The notes beneath the pieces were generated by a model. That model was not told the origin of the DNA and searched no databases. It saw only the letters and a program-made list of their open reading frames with translations. Of a DNA stretch of 29,559 nucleotides, positions 14,698 through 21,903 are shown piece by piece. This DNA comes from Pseudolysinimonas_A sp044239695. Lineage in GTDB: Bacteria; Actinomycetota; Actinomycetes; Actinomycetales; Microbacteriaceae. The translations under genes were made by a program, and so were the position numbers. Numbering within the stretch: position 1 is the stretch's first letter; every line of letters starts with the position of its first letter. The stretch is taken from contig NZ_JBIIAW010000029.1 of NCBI RefSeq assembly GCF_044239695.1, positions 1-29,559 of the forward strand, given 5' to 3'.

Positions 14698-15402
14698 ATG
14701 GCGCAGAAGATCTGGCCGTCGGCGGCCGAGGCGCTCGCCGGCGTCGTGCAGGACGGCATGACGATCGCGGTCGGCGGGTTCGGACTGAGCGGCAATCCGA
14801 CCAACCTCATCCGTGCGCTGCGCGACACGGGGGCGAAGAACCTCACGATCGTGTCGAACAACATGGGCGTCGACGGGAAGGGGCTCGGGCTGCTGCTCGA
14901 GAACAGACAGGTCGCCAAGGTGATCGCCTCCTACGTCGGGGAGAACAAGCTGTTCGCCGAGCAGTACCTGTCGGGCGAGCTCGACGTCGAGTTCGCGCCG
15001 CAAGGCACGCTCGCGGAGCGACTGCGCGCCGGGGGCGCGGGCATCCCGGGCTTCTACACGCCGACCGGGGTCGGCACGCCGATCGCCGACGGCAAGCCCG
15101 AGGCCGAGTTCGACGGGCGCCGGTTCATTCTCGAGCGCGGCATCGTCGCGGACGTCGCCCTCGTGCGCGCCCGGTGGGCCGACCGCTTCGGCAACCTGCG
15201 CTACCGGCTCACGTCCCGCAACTTCAACCCCCTCGTCGCGACCGCCGGACGCCTGACGATCGCCGAAGCCGAAGAGATCGTGGATGCCATCGAGCCCGAC
15301 GACATCATGACGCCGGGCATCTACATCCAGCGTCTGGTGGCGTCGGAGGACCTCACCAAGGAGATCGAGCAGAGGACGGTGCGGCCCCGTGTGGACGCGT
15401 GA
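14698..15402 (+). CDS. pcaI: 3-oxoacid (3-oxoadipate) CoA-transferase subunit A
   Basis: This is a 234-aa family I CoA-transferase alpha subunit. It has the CoA-binding glycine motif VGGFGLSGNPTNLI near residue 26, LTIVSNNMGVDGKGLGLLL, and the later GIPGFYTPTGVGTPIADGKP block typical of the A subunit. The sequence resembles both SCOT-type (acetoacetate) and PcaI-type proteins. The adjacent pcaJ and thiolase and the divergent IclR regulator favour succinyl-CoA:3-oxoadipate transfer, which activates beta-ketoadipate from protocatechuate or catechol breakdown. GAGGGAG precedes the ATG. The B subunit starts 14 nt before this gene ends, so they are translated as a pair. Confidence 0.9.
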   Translation: MAQKIWPSAAEALAGVVQDGMTIAVGGFGLSGNPTNLIRALRDTGAKNLTIVSNNMGVDGKGLGLLLENRQVAKVIASYVGENKLFAEQYLSGELDVEFAPQGTLAERLRAGGAGIPGFYTPTGVGTPIADGKPEAEFDGRRFILERGIVADVALVRARWADRFGNLRYRLTSRNFNPLVATAGRLTIAEAEEIVDAIEPDDIMTPGIYIQRLVASEDLTKEIEQRTVRPRVDA

Positions 15403-16033
15403 CGAGATGGCCGCGATCGCGGCCCGTGACCTGCAGGACGGCGACTACGTCAACTTGGGGATCGGCATCCCCACCCTGGTGGCGAACAACCTGCCCGCGG
15501 GTGTCGAGGTCACCCTCCAGAGCGAGAACGGCATCCTCGGCATGGGGCCGTTCCCGTTCGAGGGCGAGGAGGATGCCGACCTCATCAACGCCGGCAAGCA
15601 GACCGTGACGCTGCTGCCGGGCGCCGCGGTGTTCGACTCCGCGACGTCGTTCGGGATGATCCGTGGCGGTCATGTCGCGACCGCCATTCTCGGCGCACTC
15701 CAGGTCGCGGGCAACGGCGACCTCGCCAACTGGACCATCCCGGGGAAGCTCGTCAAGGGGATGGGCGGCGCGATGGACCTCGTCGCCGGCACCCCGCACG
15801 TCATCGTCGTCACCGAGCACGTCGCCAAGGACGGCACCCCGAAGATCGTCGAGACCTGCGACCTGCCGCTCACCGGGGTCGGCGTCGTCGACCGCATCGT
15901 GAGCGACCGCGCCGTCTTCGACGTGACCTCCGACGGGCTCGTGCTGCGCGAGGTCGCTCCGGGAGAGGATGTCGAGGAACTGCGTGCGCTGACCGGGGCG
16001 CCGTTCACCGTCGATCTGAAGGAGCGCTCATGA
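15389..16033 (+). CDS. pcaJ: 3-oxoacid (3-oxoadipate) CoA-transferase subunit B
   Basis: This is a 214-aa beta subunit. E46 in the SENGILGMGP motif is the catalytic glutamate that forms the glutamyl-CoA thioester. NLGIGIPTLVANNLP upstream and MGGAMDLVAGTPHVIVVTEH downstream are standard for the family. The GTG start (VWTRDEMAAIAARDL) overlaps the end of pcaI by 14 nt. An internal ATG at 15407 would cut the first conserved helix. The stop overlaps the thiolase start (ATGA). With PcaI it forms the heteromer that converts 3-oxoadipate to 3-oxoadipyl-CoA. Confidence 0.92.
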   Translation: MWTRDEMAAIAARDLQDGDYVNLGIGIPTLVANNLPAGVEVTLQSENGILGMGPFPFEGEEDADLINAGKQTVTLLPGAAVFDSATSFGMIRGGHVATAILGALQVAGNGDLANWTIPGKLVKGMGGAMDLVAGTPHVIVVTEHVAKDGTPKIVETCDLPLTGVGVVDRIVSDRAVFDVTSDGLVLREVAPGEDVEELRALTGAPFTVDLKERS

Positions 16034-17205
16034 GCGTCGTCATCGTGGGCTACGCCCGCACCCCGTTCTCGCGCTTCACGGGGCGTTTCGCCGACATCCC
16101 GGCCTCCGATCTGGCGGCGCACGCGATCACGGCGGCCCTCGCCCGCGCCGGAGTCGACCCCGCCGAGGTCGAGCGCATCTGGGGTGGCCAGGTGCTGCCC
16201 GGTGCCGCCGGCCAGGGACCCATCCGTCAGGCGGCGGTCGCCGCGGGCATCCCGTTGTCGGCGCCGGCGATGACGATCAACGCCGTCTGCCTCTCGGGGA
16301 TGGAGGCCGTGATCGCGACCGCCCGCACGATCGAGGCCGGCGAGCACAGCATCGTGGTCGCAGCCGGGATGGAGTCGATGACCCGCGCCCCGCACGCCTT
16401 CCGGGGGCGCGCCGGCGTCAAGTACGGCGCGATCGAGATGGTCGACACCCTCGAGCACGACGCGTTGCTGGACTCCTTCGAGCACCGCTCGATGGGCGCG
16501 TCGACCGAGGCCGGCAACGCCGACCACGGCGTCACCCGCGAGGCGCAGGACGCCTGGTCGGCCGGGTCCCACCAGCGAGCGGCCGCCTCCGCCGCGTTCC
16601 TCGCCGAGGAGATCGCGCCCTACACGCTCACCTCCCGCTCGGGCGAGACGGTCGTGACGGATGACGACGGCGTGCGCGCCGACACGACCCCCGAGACGCT
16701 CGCGAAGCTGCGCGGCGCGTTCTCGGCCGACGGCTCGATCACGGCGGGCAACTCGTCACAGGTCACCGACGGCGCCGCCGCGCTCGTGCTCATGAGCGAG
16801 GAGACCGCCGCCGCGCGGGGCATCACGCCGCTCGCCCGCATCGAGGCGCACGCGGCGGTCGCCGGTCCCGACACGCGGTTGCACGCGCAACCGGCCAACG
16901 CGATTCTCGCTGCGCTCGCCCGGCTCGGTGGAGGAGCGACGCCCGCCGACCTCGCGGCCGTCGAGATCAACGAAGCCTTCGCGGCGGTCGCGGTGCGCTC
17001 GGTCGACCTGCTCGGTATCGACGGCGCGATCGTCAACCAGCACGGCGGCGCGATCGCGCTCGGCCACCCGGTCGGCGCCTCCGGTGCTCGCATCGTCGGC
17101 ACCCTGGCCCGGCAACTCGTCGTGGCGGGATCCGGGTCGCTCGGCGCGGCCGGCATCTGCGGCGGCGGCGGTCAAGGGTCGGCCGTCATCCTGCGCGCCT
17201 TCTAG
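16030..17205 (+). CDS. pcaF: Thiolase, probable 3-oxoadipyl-CoA thiolase
   Basis: This 391-aa thiolase has the nucleophile C87 in NAVCLSGMEAV, H346 in GHPVGASGARIV and the second catalytic C377 in CGGGGQGSA; NEAF is also present. It would cleave 3-oxoadipyl-CoA with CoA into succinyl-CoA and acetyl-CoA as last enzyme of the beta-ketoadipate pathway. The sequence alone does not separate it from acetyl-CoA acetyltransferases; the operon with pcaIJ does. The ATG overlaps the pcaJ stop by four bases, and a strong terminator follows at 17220. Confidence 0.88.
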   Translation: MSVVIVGYARTPFSRFTGRFADIPASDLAAHAITAALARAGVDPAEVERIWGGQVLPGAAGQGPIRQAAVAAGIPLSAPAMTINAVCLSGMEAVIATARTIEAGEHSIVVAAGMESMTRAPHAFRGRAGVKYGAIEMVDTLEHDALLDSFEHRSMGASTEAGNADHGVTREAQDAWSAGSHQRAAASAAFLAEEIAPYTLTSRSGETVVTDDDGVRADTTPETLAKLRGAFSADGSITAGNSSQVTDGAAALVLMSEETAAARGITPLARIEAHAAVAGPDTRLHAQPANAILAALARLGGGATPADLAAVEINEAFAAVAVRSVDLLGIDGAIVNQHGGAIALGHPVGASGARIVGTLARQLVVAGSGSLGAAGICGGGGQGSAVILRAF

Positions 17206-17219
17206 GCTGCCCACAGCTC

Positions 17220-17259
17220 GGAACGGGCCCCCTGGTGGCGGGTGGGCCCGTTCCGTCTT
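17220..17259 (+). terminator. Terminator of the pcaIJF operon
   Basis: GGAACGGGCCC (17220-17230) and GGGCCCGTTCC (17244-17254) form a perfect 11-bp stem with a 13-nt loop, followed by GTCTTT. It lies 15 nt after the pcaF stop. Confidence 0.85.
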
Positions 17260-17264
17260 TCCCC

Positions 17265-17270
17265 GACAAT
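17265..17270 (+). promoter_or_regulatory. -10-like box GACAAT of the GNAT gene
   Basis: GACAAT lies 5 nt before the GTG at 17276, directly after the pcaIJF terminator. It suggests an independent, leaderless transcript. Confidence 0.35.
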
Positions 17271-17275
17271 GGGCT

Positions 17276-17794
17276 GTGCTCGATCTGCTGAACCTCCCGG
17301 TCACCGTGCCTGCGTCGACGGCGTCGGTGGTCATCCGCCGCGCTCTCCGGGACGACCTCGCCGCGATCATGCGACTCCTCTCCGACGACCCGGTGAGCGC
17401 GGGCCGGGGAGACCTCGCTCGTGACGAGGACGAGCCCGCCTACGCGGCGGCGCTCGACCGGATCATCGGAGATCCCGCGAACGAGCTGCTCGTGGCGGTG
17501 ACCGAGACCGACTCGATCGTCGGCACCCTGCAGCTGACCGTGATTCCCGGGATGTCCCGTCGAGGGAGCACGAGACTGCTCGTCGAAGCCGTGCGGGTCG
17601 CGGGCACCGAACGTTCGTCCGGCATCGGGAGCGCGCTGATGCGCTGGGTCGTCGAGCGGGCGGCGATCGACCTCGGGACCTCGTTGGTGCAGCTCACCTC
17701 CGACGCCGCGCGCACCGACGCGCATCGCTTCTACCGCCGCCTCGGGTTCGTCGACTCCCACGTCGGCTTCAAGTTCCATGTCGCGATCGCCTGA
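17276..17794 (+). CDS. GNAT-family N-acetyltransferase
   Basis: This is a 172-aa single GNAT domain. The first strand/helix is VVIRRALRDDLAAIMRLLSD. Beta-4 is LLVEAVRVAGTERSSGIGSA, with R-S-S-G-I-G-S-A as the acetyl-CoA pyrophosphate loop (motif A, usually Q/RxxGxG/A). The C-terminus is AHRFYRRLGFVDSHVGFKF, the usual GNAT ending. It transfers acetyl from acetyl-CoA to an unknown amine. GTG 17276 is chosen for its -10 box; GTG at 17306 is in frame and would still keep the domain. It sits alone between two terminators, so a link with the catabolic genes is unlikely. Confidence 0.85.
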   Translation: MLDLLNLPVTVPASTASVVIRRALRDDLAAIMRLLSDDPVSAGRGDLARDEDEPAYAAALDRIIGDPANELLVAVTETDSIVGTLQLTVIPGMSRRGSTRLLVEAVRVAGTERSSGIGSALMRWVVERAAIDLGTSLVQLTSDAARTDAHRFYRRLGFVDSHVGFKFHVAIA

Positions 17795-17806
17795 CGCTCC
17801 GGATGA

Positions 17807-17844
17807 CCGTGCTGCCCGGCACGCCACCGAGTCGGGCAGCACGG
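17807..17844. terminator. Bidirectional terminator between GNAT and pobA
   Basis: CCGTGCTGCCCG (17807-17818) and CGGGCAGCACGG (17833-17844) form a perfect 12-bp stem with a 14-nt loop. It lies between the convergent stops of the GNAT gene and pobA. Confidence 0.8.
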
Positions 17845-17847
17845 AGC

Positions 17848-19041
17848 TCAGTCCTCGTAGGGCCAGCCGGTGTAGGCCTCGGCGAGGTAGGTGCTGCCGG
17901 CATCCGATGACACCACGCTCTCCAGCTCGCCGATCTGGCGGCGACGGTCGAAGTCGCTCGCGTCGGGCGTGAGGTGCAGCATGTTCGTCATCCACCAGGA
18001 GAAGTGCTGGGCGCGCCAGATGCGGTGCAGCGCGCGCTCCTCGTAGGCGTCGACCCCGGCGGTCGACCCCGTCGCGAAGAACGCCGCGAGGCCCTCGTGC
18101 AGGATGCGCACGTCGTTGATCGCCAGGTTCATGCCCTTCGCGCCGGTCGGCGGCACGGTGTGGGCGGCGTCGCCCATCAGGAAGACGCGACCCTTCTGCA
18201 GGCGGTGGGCGACGAACGAGCGGAAGCGCAGCACGTCGCGCTGGAAGATCGGCCCTTCGTGCAGGGTGCGTCCGGCGACCCGGGACTGCAGCGAGTCCCA
18301 GATCTGCGCGTCGCTCCACTCGGCGGGATCCTGCTCGGGCTCGCACTGGAGGTACATGCGCTGCACGGTGGGGGAGCGCTGGCTGATGAGCGCGAAGCCC
18401 TGCTCGGAGTTGGCGTAGATCAGCTCCTCCGACGACGGCGGAGCCTCGCAGAGGATGCCGAACCAGGCGAAGGGATACTCGCGGTAGTAGCCGCCGGTCA
18501 TCGAGCCGACGACCGCCGTGCGCGTCACGCTGCGCGACCCGTCGGCGCCGATCACGAAGTCGGCCACGATCTCGACCTGTTCGCCGCTTCCTCCGGCACT
18601 GACATCCCGGGCGATGACGCGCGGGGTGTCGGTGTCGGCATCCAGCACCTCGAGGGCCTCGTGCTCGAAGCGGATGTCGCCGCCGTCTTCGAGTCGCCGG
18701 GCCAGCAGATCCTTGAGCACCTCGTGCTGCGGGTAGAGATGCACGCTGCGCCCGACCAGGCGTTCGAAGTCGATGCGGTGACCCGCGCCCTGGAACTGCA
18801 GCTCGATGCCGTCGTGCCGCCGTCCGTCGACGAGCACGCGCTCGGAGGCGCCGGTCTCGACGAGCAGGTCGACGGTGCCGTGCTCGAGGATGCCGGCGCG
18901 GATCGTCTTCTCGATGTCCTGCCGCGAGCGGTTGTCGAGCACGATCGACTCGATGCCGTCGCGGTGCAGCAGGTGCGAGAGGAACAGCCCGGCAGGGCCG
19001 GCGCCGACGATGGCGACGCGGGTGCGGACGGCGGGGGCCAT
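17848..19041 (-). CDS. pobA: 4-hydroxybenzoate 3-monooxygenase
   Basis: This 397-aa class A flavoprotein monooxygenase has the FAD dinucleotide motif G13-A-G-P-A-G18, the substrate-side block YPFAWFGILCEAPPSSEELI and QGFALISQRS (matching the PobA segment with the 4-hydroxybenzoate-binding Tyr/Ser/Arg), and the second FAD motif GDAAHTVPPTGAKGMN near 290. IWRAQHFSWWMTNMLH and the GWPYED end are also PobA-specific. It hydroxylates 4-hydroxybenzoate to protocatechuate with NAD(P)H and O2 in the cytoplasm. AAGGAG lies 7 nt before the ATG. The divergent IclR gene starts 92 bp away, with a palindrome between them, and probably controls it. Confidence 0.93.
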   Translation of the reverse strand: MAPAVRTRVAIVGAGPAGLFLSHLLHRDGIESIVLDNRSRQDIEKTIRAGILEHGTVDLLVETGASERVLVDGRRHDGIELQFQGAGHRIDFERLVGRSVHLYPQHEVLKDLLARRLEDGGDIRFEHEALEVLDADTDTPRVIARDVSAGGSGEQVEIVADFVIGADGSRSVTRTAVVGSMTGGYYREYPFAWFGILCEAPPSSEELIYANSEQGFALISQRSPTVQRMYLQCEPEQDPAEWSDAQIWDSLQSRVAGRTLHEGPIFQRDVLRFRSFVAHRLQKGRVFLMGDAAHTVPPTGAKGMNLAINDVRILHEGLAAFFATGSTAGVDAYEERALHRIWRAQHFSWWMTNMLHLTPDASDFDRRRQIGELESVVSSDAGSTYLAEAYTGWPYED

Positions 19042-19105
19042 GGGATCTCCTTCGATCGAGGTCCCGGCCAGTCTGCGCAGCGCGGAGCTGTCGCGGGGAC
19101 GGTTG

Positions 19106-19118
19106 CCCATTCAATGGG
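19106..19118. promoter_or_regulatory. Operator candidate between pobA and its IclR regulator
   Basis: CCCATT-C-AATGGG is a perfect palindrome. It ends 2 nt before the TACCCT -10 box of the plus-strand iclR gene. On the minus strand it contains TTGAAT, a possible -35 of pobA, so one bound dimer could control both genes. Confidence 0.5.
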
Positions 19119-19120
19119 AC

Positions 19121-19126
19121 TACCCT
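19121..19126 (+). promoter_or_regulatory. -10 box TACCCT of the pobA-linked iclR gene (leaderless)
   Basis: TACCCT fits TANNNT with 6 nt to the ATG at 19133 and no Shine-Dalgarno sequence. Confidence 0.45.
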
Positions 19127-19132
19127 CGTGCC

Positions 19133-19906
19133 ATGGCGAACTCCCGTTCCGGCGACAGCGTGATCGACCGGATCGTGCGGGTGCTCGCGACCTTCGACGC
19201 CGAGCACACCGAGCAGACGCCGACCGACATCTCCCGACGGGCCGGGCTGCCGGCATCCACGGGTCACCGGCTGGTCGGCGACCTGGTGCGCAGCGGGGTG
19301 CTCGAGCGCGACGAGGAGGGTCGCGCGCGGGTCGGGATGCGGCTCTGGGAGTTGGCGACGCGCGGCTCGATGGCGCTCGGGCTGCGCCAGGCTGCGCTGC
19401 CGGCGATGGGGCGCGTGCAGGCGGCCGTGCGGCAGCACACCCAGCTCGGGGTGCTCGACGGCGACCAGGTGCTGTTCCTCGAGCGGCTGTCGCATCCGGA
19501 TGCCGGTGCCAACATCACCCGCATCGCCGGTCGGCTGCCGTTGCACGCGTCGTCGTCCGGCCTCGTGCTGCTGGCCGCCGCGCCCGCCGCGGTGGTGGAG
19601 CGCGTGCTCGCGGCCCCGCTGGAGCGACTCGCGGCGGAGACGATCGACGACCCGGGCGCGCTGCGGCGGAAGCTCGCCGAGGTGCGTCGACTCGGCTACG
19701 CCGTCGCCCCCGGGTCGATCGAGGCGGTGTCGACCGGGGTGGCGGTGCCGATCCGGGATCGGGGGTCGGTCGTCGCGGCGCTCGGGGTCGTGCTGCCGCG
19801 CGGGGAGGAGAACGACCGGGTGGTCGCGGCGCTCCGGGATGCCGCCGCCGAGATCGAGCTCTCCCTCGCGCGATCGTCGACAATTTTGGCTACATTCGAG
19901 TCGTGA
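19133..19906 (+). CDS. IclR-family regulator coupled to ligJ and divergent from pobA
   Basis: This is a 257-aa protein. The winged helix (about 8-68) contains QTPTDISRRAGLPASTGHRL as HTH. The effector domain (about 80-250) shows RQHTQLGVLDGDQVLFLERL, LPLHASSSGLVLLAA and AVSTGVAVPIRDRGSVVAALGV, all standard IclR landmarks. The ATG directly follows a leaderless-type promoter. The stop codon overlaps the ligJ GTG (GTGA), so regulator and hydratase share a message. A role controlling both pobA (divergent) and its own operon is the natural reading; the effector could be 4-hydroxybenzoate or a downstream intermediate. Confidence 0.88.
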   Translation: MANSRSGDSVIDRIVRVLATFDAEHTEQTPTDISRRAGLPASTGHRLVGDLVRSGVLERDEEGRARVGMRLWELATRGSMALGLRQAALPAMGRVQAAVRQHTQLGVLDGDQVLFLERLSHPDAGANITRIAGRLPLHASSSGLVLLAAAPAAVVERVLAAPLERLAAETIDDPGALRRKLAEVRRLGYAVAPGSIEAVSTGVAVPIRDRGSVVAALGVVLPRGEENDRVVAALRDAAAEIELSLARSSTILATFES

Positions 19907-20910
19907 TCATCGACTGCCACGGCCACTACACGACGACGCCGCCGGGAGTGGGCGCCTGGCGCGACGCCCAGGTCGGCGCCCTGACCGGCGGCCCCGCGCC
20001 GGCGGCCGGACCCTTCCCCGTCACCGACGACGAGATCCGCGAGAGCATCGAGGGCGGCCAACTGCGGGTGCAGCGCGAGCGCGGCATCGACCTGACGCTC
20101 TTCTCGCCTCGGGCCTCCTGGATGGGGCACCACGTCGGCGATGCGACGACGTCGCTGGACTGGACCACCCGGCAAAACGACCTCATCAAGCGCGTCTGCG
20201 ACCTCTATCCCGCCAACTTCGTGCCGGTGGCCCAACTGCCGCAGTCGCCCGGCACCTCGATCGAGGCCTCGGTGCGCGAACTGCGGCGCACCGTCGAGGA
20301 GCTCGGCTTCGTCGCCGTCAACGTCAACCCCGACCCGACCGGCGGGTACTGGACCGGACCCGACCTCGGCGACCGCTACTGGTGGCCGCTCTGGGAGGCG
20401 ATGCAGGAACTCGACGTGCCCGGGATGCTGCACGTCAGCCAGGCCGAGAACCCGTTCTTCCAGACCACCGGGTCGTACTACCTCTCGGCCGACACGACCT
20501 TCTTCGTGCAGGCCCTCTCCAGCGGGTTCATGAAGGAGCAGCCGAACCTCCGGCTCGTCATCCCGCACGGGGGCGGCGCCATCCCCTTCCACTGGGGGCG
20601 CTTCCAGGGCATGAGCGTGCGCGAGGGCTGGGACTTCGAGGGCGCCACGGAGCGCATCTTCTTCGACACCTGCGTCTACCACCAGCCGGGCATCGACCTG
20701 CTGCTCGACGTCGTGCCGACCGAGCGCGTGCTGTTCGGCTCGGAGATGCTCGGCGCTGTGCGCGGCGACAACCCGACGACGGGTTCCGGCTGGGATGACA
20801 CCGGGAAGTACCTCGAAGCGGCGGATGTCAGCGCGGAGACCCGCGCGCAGATCTACGCCGCGAACGCGCTCGCCGTCTACCCGCGGCTGACGGGCTACGT
20901 CGCCGTCTGA
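19903..20910 (+). CDS. ligJ: 4-Oxalomesaconate hydratase (LigJ-type amidohydrolase-fold)
   Basis: This 335-aa TIM-barrel protein closely follows LigJ. It starts IIDCHGHYTT (metal ligands H6 and H8) and continues with LTLFSPRASWMGHHVGD, LPQSPGTSIEASV, VNVNPDPTGGYWTGP, H177 in MLHVSQ, H222 in VIPHGGGAIPFHWGRF, FFDTCVYHQPGIDLL and E281 in GSEMLGAVRG. LigJ hydrates 4-oxalomesaconate to 4-carboxy-4-hydroxy-2-oxoadipate in protocatechuate 4,5-cleavage and gallate degradation. Neither a 4,5-dioxygenase nor the LigK aldolase lies in this window. A related amidohydrolase activity (OMCOR/ACMSD-like) is a weaker alternative. The GTG overlaps the iclR stop, and the gene's end overlaps the next, convergent gene by 16 nt. 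Confidence 0.85.
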   Translation: MIIDCHGHYTTTPPGVGAWRDAQVGALTGGPAPAAGPFPVTDDEIRESIEGGQLRVQRERGIDLTLFSPRASWMGHHVGDATTSLDWTTRQNDLIKRVCDLYPANFVPVAQLPQSPGTSIEASVRELRRTVEELGFVAVNVNPDPTGGYWTGPDLGDRYWWPLWEAMQELDVPGMLHVSQAENPFFQTTGSYYLSADTTFFVQALSSGFMKEQPNLRLVIPHGGGAIPFHWGRFQGMSVREGWDFEGATERIFFDTCVYHQPGIDLLLDVVPTERVLFGSEMLGAVRGDNPTTGSGWDDTGKYLEAADVSAETRAQIYAANALAVYPRLTGYVAV

Positions 20911-21785
20911 GCCCTCGCCTGCGCTTCGTGCTCCTCGAGGAGGTGCTCGAAGTACGCCATCGACTTGTCGGACGACGCGACGAGCTGTCGGTACACGCCG
21001 CCGGCTCGCGCGTGCGGGTGCCCGGGCGGGAGGTAGCTGCGCAGCAGCGCATCCGAGATGCCGTCGGCGGCGAGGCGCAGCAGGCGCACGAGATCGTCGA
21101 CCGGGGAGTCGTCGTTCGGGATCACGACGCTGACCGTGCCGACGATCACCTCCTGAGAGCCCCGGATCGGCACCGCGATGCCGCGGGATTCCTCGAAGAT
21201 CCACCCCGTCGACACGGCGTACCCGTCGACGCTCGCTCGGGCGACGGCATCCCGCAACTGCTGTTCGGTGCGCAGACTGGACGGGGTGATCGGCGCGAGC
21301 CCGCGGTCGACGATGGCCGGCACGAGATCCTCCTCGCTGTAAGCCAGGAAGACGATGCCGCTCGAGGAGAGCTGCAACGGGGTGCGGCCGCCGACGATCG
21401 ACGCGTTGACGACGGCATCCCGCGACGACAGGCGTTCGATGACGAGCACGTCGAGTCCCGACCGCACGAGCAACTGGGTGTGCTGGCGCACCCGGGATTG
21501 GATGGCGTGCAGATAGGGGAGGGCGATCTCGCGCAACCCGAGCGCCCCGGGGGTGCGACTGCCCATCTCCCAGAGCCGGTTGCCGACGCGGTAGCTGCGA
21601 TCGGGCATCCGTTCCAGCAGGCCGTGCTCGACCAGTTCGGTGACGATGCGGTGGGCCGACGACATCGGGATGCCGGCGCGCTCCGCGATCTCGGAGAGCG
21701 ACAGGAACGGGGCTTCGAACGAGAAGGTGTCGAGCACCATGACGACGCGGCTGATCGCCGAGACACCGTTGGACTGTCGGGCCAT
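20895..21785 (-). CDS. IclR-family regulator divergent from ligM
   Basis: This is a 296-aa protein, longer than the usual 250-260. The winged helix (about 8-68) has FLSLSEIAERAGIPMSSAHR as HTH. The effector domain carries RQHTQLLVRSGLDVLVIERL, TPLQLSSSGIVFLAY and GIAVPIRGSQEVIVGTVSVV. A C-terminal extension of about 45 residues (LLRSYLPPGHPHARAGGVYR onward) is predicted helical and unusual for the family. AAGGAG lies 7 nt before the ATG. Its position 118 bp from ligM in divergent orientation suggests it controls O-demethylation in response to vanillate, syringate or a product. Confidence 0.88.
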   Translation of the reverse strand: MARQSNGVSAISRVVMVLDTFSFEAPFLSLSEIAERAGIPMSSAHRIVTELVEHGLLERMPDRSYRVGNRLWEMGSRTPGALGLREIALPYLHAIQSRVRQHTQLLVRSGLDVLVIERLSSRDAVVNASIVGGRTPLQLSSSGIVFLAYSEEDLVPAIVDRGLAPITPSSLRTEQQLRDAVARASVDGYAVSTGWIFEESRGIAVPIRGSQEVIVGTVSVVIPNDDSPVDDLVRLLRLAADGISDALLRSYLPPGHPHARAGGVYRQLVASSDKSMAYFEHLLEEHEAQARAQTAT

Positions 21786-21828
21786 CGAGAAGCTCCTTTG
21801 CTCGAGCTCACCCTACTTCCTCTCAAAG

Positions 21829-21867
21829 AAAGCTCCGCAACCGTTTCCGTTCAGCGGCTTTTACACT
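21829..21867 (+). promoter_or_regulatory. Putative ligM promoter region with an imperfect inverted repeat
   Basis: AAAGCTCCGC (21829-21838) and GCGGCTTTT (21854-21862) form an imperfect inverted repeat with a 2-nt bulge. TACACT (21862-21867) is a TANNNT -10 candidate 36 nt before ligM. No clear -35 is seen, which fits an activated promoter. Confidence 0.35.
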
Positions 21868-21903
21868 GCCGACGAACCCTTCACGACGAAGTAAGGAAAC
21901 TCG

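Noticed and set aside
17186..19546. Minus-strand frame of 786 aa across pobA and GNAT
   Set aside because: It is out of frame with pobA, with Arg/His-rich low-information sequence and no domain.
17974..19902. Long upstream extension of the ligJ frame (978 aa in total)
   Set aside because: The extension is antisense to pobA and out of frame with iclR. LigJ relatives begin IIDCHGHY, which fits the GTG at 19903.
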